Source: CBDFHJ01 sp965247635
GTDB taxonomy: Bacteria > Chloroflexota > Dehalococcoidia > Lucifugimonadales > Australimonadaceae
Assembly: GCA_965247635.1 (NCBI GenBank)
Contig: CBDFHJ010000002.1
Location: 1-53,789, forward strand
Length of the DNA stretch: 53,789 bases
Direction of reading: 5' to 3'
Part shown: positions 52,158 to 53,789 of the stretch, piece after piece
Position numbering within the stretch: the stretch's first letter is position 1
How the letters are laid out: each line of letters opens with the position of its first letter
Notes under the pieces: model-generated
What the model was told of the DNA's origin: nothing
Database searches by the model: none
What the model saw: the letters and a program-made list of their open reading frames with translations, nothing else
Translations under genes and position numbers: made by a program

Positions 52158-53098
52158 CCGAGGCGGTCAAAGAGGTCCCGCGCCTCGTCGTCAGTGGCTG
52201 AGGTCTGTTCTGCTGTCTCCTCCTCCTCGGGTTCCGGCAGGGTGAGCGCCTCGTAGGGGTCGTCGGCATGGATGGTCGATGCCAGTGCCGCCGCCTCGCC
52301 CCTGGTGGGGGTTACCGGCTCCCGGTCCACCACCTCGGCCTTGACGTGCTCCGGGTGGAGGATGGAGACGGTCACGTTGCTGTGAAAGACCTCGCTGGGG
52401 ATGGAGAGGACGGCGGAGATTTCATGCTCCGTAATTGTTCCGTCGTTGTTGGTCACCTCCACCATCTCGGTGACCGTCTCGGTGATGCCGGGACGCTCCA
52501 CGCTCACTGTTCGGATGACCTGCTCCGTCCGCTCCGGGTGATGGGTGAGCTGGACCAGGGGGGGCAGGGCGACCTCCAGGTCGGCCCGAAGGTCGGCCCC
52601 GATAGCCACGCCGTGAACCCTCTCTCCCATGCCGACGGTGAGTTGGAAGGCGGTGTTGCCGTTGGGAACGAAGGTGGCGCTGGTGCGGGAACTGCCCGCT
52701 GTGATGCTGACGGTTCCCGTGACGGCGGTGACGGCGGCGTCCATGACGGCCATCTCCGTGACGCTGTCATGTCCGGGCACCGTCTGGAGGCTGATGGTCT
52801 CCTGGGTCGTGGACACGCAGTCGGAGGACAGGACCCCCTCGATTTCCCCCTGACTCCAGCCCAGGCTGGTGACGTGGAGATCGCAGATCTCCCCCTCCAC
52901 CGAGGGCAGCGGGTACGGGAGCTGCTCGTCCTTGAGGGTGAGGGCTCCCGCCTGACCCAGGGCGTCCTCCCAGGAGAAGGTGAAGGAGGGGGATTCGCCG
53001 GAGAGGGGCAGGTCGTAGGTGACAACCTCCCCCTTGTTAAGGCTTGCCGACCCGTAGAAACGGAGCTGGCTCCCCTGCCAGCCACCGTAGGCCCGCAC
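52139..53098 (-). CDS. secretion-linked protein, N-terminus lost to the CRISPR array
   Basis: About 319 residues in the visible part, no family recognised. The chain begins RAYGGWQGSQLRFYG and has beta-rich segments (SVERPGITETVTEMVEVT, VLSIPSEVFHSNVTVSIL) and an acidic end closing in LGWWWPW. No signal peptide or membrane segment is at the present N-terminus, and the frame stays open into the CRISPR repeats (to 53323), so the original 5' end is missing. The only start codon near the edge is GTG 53098. It overlaps the pilin gene by 19 bases, so a role in the secretion system is positional inference. Confidence 0.6.
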   Translation of the reverse strand: MRAYGGWQGSQLRFYGSASLNKGEVVTYDLPLSGESPSFTFSWEDALGQAGALTLKDEQLPYPLPSVEGEICDLHVTSLGWSQGEIEGVLSSDCVSTTQETISLQTVPGHDSVTEMAVMDAAVTAVTGTVSITAGSSRTSATFVPNGNTAFQLTVGMGERVHGVAIGADLRADLEVALPPLVQLTHHPERTEQVIRTVSVERPGITETVTEMVEVTNNDGTITEHEISAVLSIPSEVFHSNVTVSILHPEHVKAEVVDREPVTPTRGEAAALASTIHADDPYEALTLPEPEEEETAEQTSATDDEARDLFDRLGWWWPW

Positions 53099-53103
53099 CC
53101 GAA

Positions 53104-53789
53104 GGTTCCCCCGCACACGCGGGGATAGACCTCTTATCCGCCATCTCCGTTGTCCACGAATCCGGGTTCCCCCGCACACGCGGGGATAGACCTGACAGAT
53201 TACGGTAAGCTCCAAGGGCGAAAATGGTTCCCCCGCACACGCGGGGATAGACCTCGGTTCTCGTAGTAGGGCCGGAACGGCGCACTGGTTCCCCCGCACA
53301 CGCGGGGATAGACCGAGAATCATGGCTGGGGTGGGATGTACCTACCTGGTTCCCCCGCACACGCGGGGATAGACCGGTTGCCACCACCTGCACCCAACCC
53401 TCACAGCCGGTTCCCCCGCACACGCGGGGATAGACCGATTTATCCCAATCTCTGTCCCTTCTGTAAGGCGGTTCCCCCGCACACGCGGGGATAGACCGTG
53501 TCCGACCGCTCATCGCCGATATGAAGTTGGGGTTCCCCCGCACACGCGGGGATAGACCCCGTAGTGACTAGGGTACAGTGGGCGGCCGATTGGTTCCCCC
53601 GCACACGCGGGGATAGACCTTGGTAGTCCTTACACCGGATGCAGTACAAGCTGGTTCCCCCGCACACGCGGGGATAGACCGGGTTGGGTAGTCTGTCATC
53701 ATCAGTGGTAAGAGGTTCCCCCGCACACGCGGGGATAGACCCTCAATCGGTACCCCGACCTCCAGGCATGCCTGGGTTCCTGGGTTCCC
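53104..53789. CRISPR. CRISPR array, type I-E-like repeats, runs off the window
   Basis: Eleven complete 28-bp repeats, starting GGTTCCCCCGCAC and ending GGGGATAGACC, begin at 53104, 53165, 53226, 53287, 53348, 53409, 53470, 53531, 53592, 53653 and 53714, with a partial one at 53775. The period is exactly 61 bp, so all spacers are 33 bp. The repeat has a CCCCGC/GCGGGG stem and closely resembles the E. coli type I-E repeat in the plus orientation. No cas gene is in the window. The last bases (GGTTCC then TGGGTTCCC) look like an assembly end in the repeat. Confidence 0.97.

Larger units (their letters stand above)
40201..53789. mobile_element. integrative (conjugative/mobilizable) element in tRNA-Met, right end outside window
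   Basis: Starts at the tRNA 3' end, with the recombinase gene adjacent and reading towards the tRNA. Nearly all genes are on the minus strand: recombinase, RHH, PP-loop enzyme, three HTH proteins, replication-relaxation protein, coupling-type ATPase, VirB4, pilin. A CRISPR array follows. The partner attachment site, a repeat of the tRNA 3' end, should lie beyond 53789. Cargo, relaxase and the other secretion genes are not in view. Confidence 0.85.

Noticed and set aside
53037..53667. Frames reading SPRVRGN/IPACAGEP repeats
   Set aside because: They are translations of the CRISPR repeats, a well-known artefact.

Overview
The window looks like a stretch of a Chloroflexota (Dehalococcoidia/SAR202-like) chromosome, probably a metagenome-assembled contig. 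This rests on high GC, Trp T-box control of trpE, an alpha2-type glycyl-tRNA synthetase, DUF3179, paired family III CoA-transferases and tandem nitroreductase/VOC genes. It is an inference from gene content, with no marker gene to prove it.

Layout, left to right. (1) 1-5784: a DUF3179 membrane protein cut by the window edge, a 6-phosphogluconate dehydrogenase, and a minus-strand cluster of an EVE-domain protein, three paralogous nitroreductases and a VOC protein. One nitroreductase is split by a 178-bp MITE-like insertion with a CTAG target duplication. (2) 5859-8958: an IS cluster made of a complete IS66-family element abutting an IS3-family (IS407-group) element that lacks one end, followed by a frameshifted transposase relic. 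(3) 9054-24695: one giant minus-strand gene of about 5213 codons. It encodes an exported, C-terminally membrane-anchored surface protein built from 15 fibronectin III domains, 49 FG-GAP repeats and four cadherin/Ig-like pairs. The 49 FG-GAP repeats fall into seven blocks of exactly seven, and each block sits inside an FN3 domain. (4) 24840-26240: a graveyard of mobile DNA with a helicase fragment, IS3 ends and transposase pieces, a tRNA-Ile-like 3' half and a tRNA-Ser 5' half. (5) 26395-33974: a minus-strand tryptophan operon, trpE-VOC-trpG-(MTase/nuclease)-PPOX-trpD-trpC-VOC, preceded by a consensus promoter and a T-box leader with a UGG (Trp) specifier. (6) 34109-39885: two adjacent CaiB/BaiF CoA-transferases (minus), then glycyl-tRNA synthetase and fumarase (plus). 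(7) 40146-53789: tRNA-Met(CAT) and an integrative element inserted in its 3' end. The element carries a serine recombinase, RHH and HTH regulators, a PP-loop enzyme, an aspartyl protease, a replication-relaxation protein, a broken coupling-type ATPase, VirB4, a VirB2-like pilin, a truncated secretion-associated gene and a type I-E-like CRISPR array that runs off the window.

How the parts work together: charged tRNA-Trp levels set read-through into the trp operon, whose enzymes make and use anthranilate (trpA, trpB and trpF are not here). The two CoA-transferases probably form one enzyme, because only the first keeps the catalytic Asp. The element at the right end has the minimum parts of a conjugative or mobilizable element, but its coupling ATPase frame is broken at two places, so transfer may be lost unless these are sequencing errors.

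Most unusual observations: the propeller-inside-FN3 architecture repeated seven times; a roughly 135-bp intergenic module found in two inverted copies, each ending 27-28 bp before a consensus -35 box (trpE T-box operon and tRNA-Met); a methyltransferase-nuclease fusion inside the trp operon; and a CRISPR array abutting the interrupted 5' end of an integrative-element gene.
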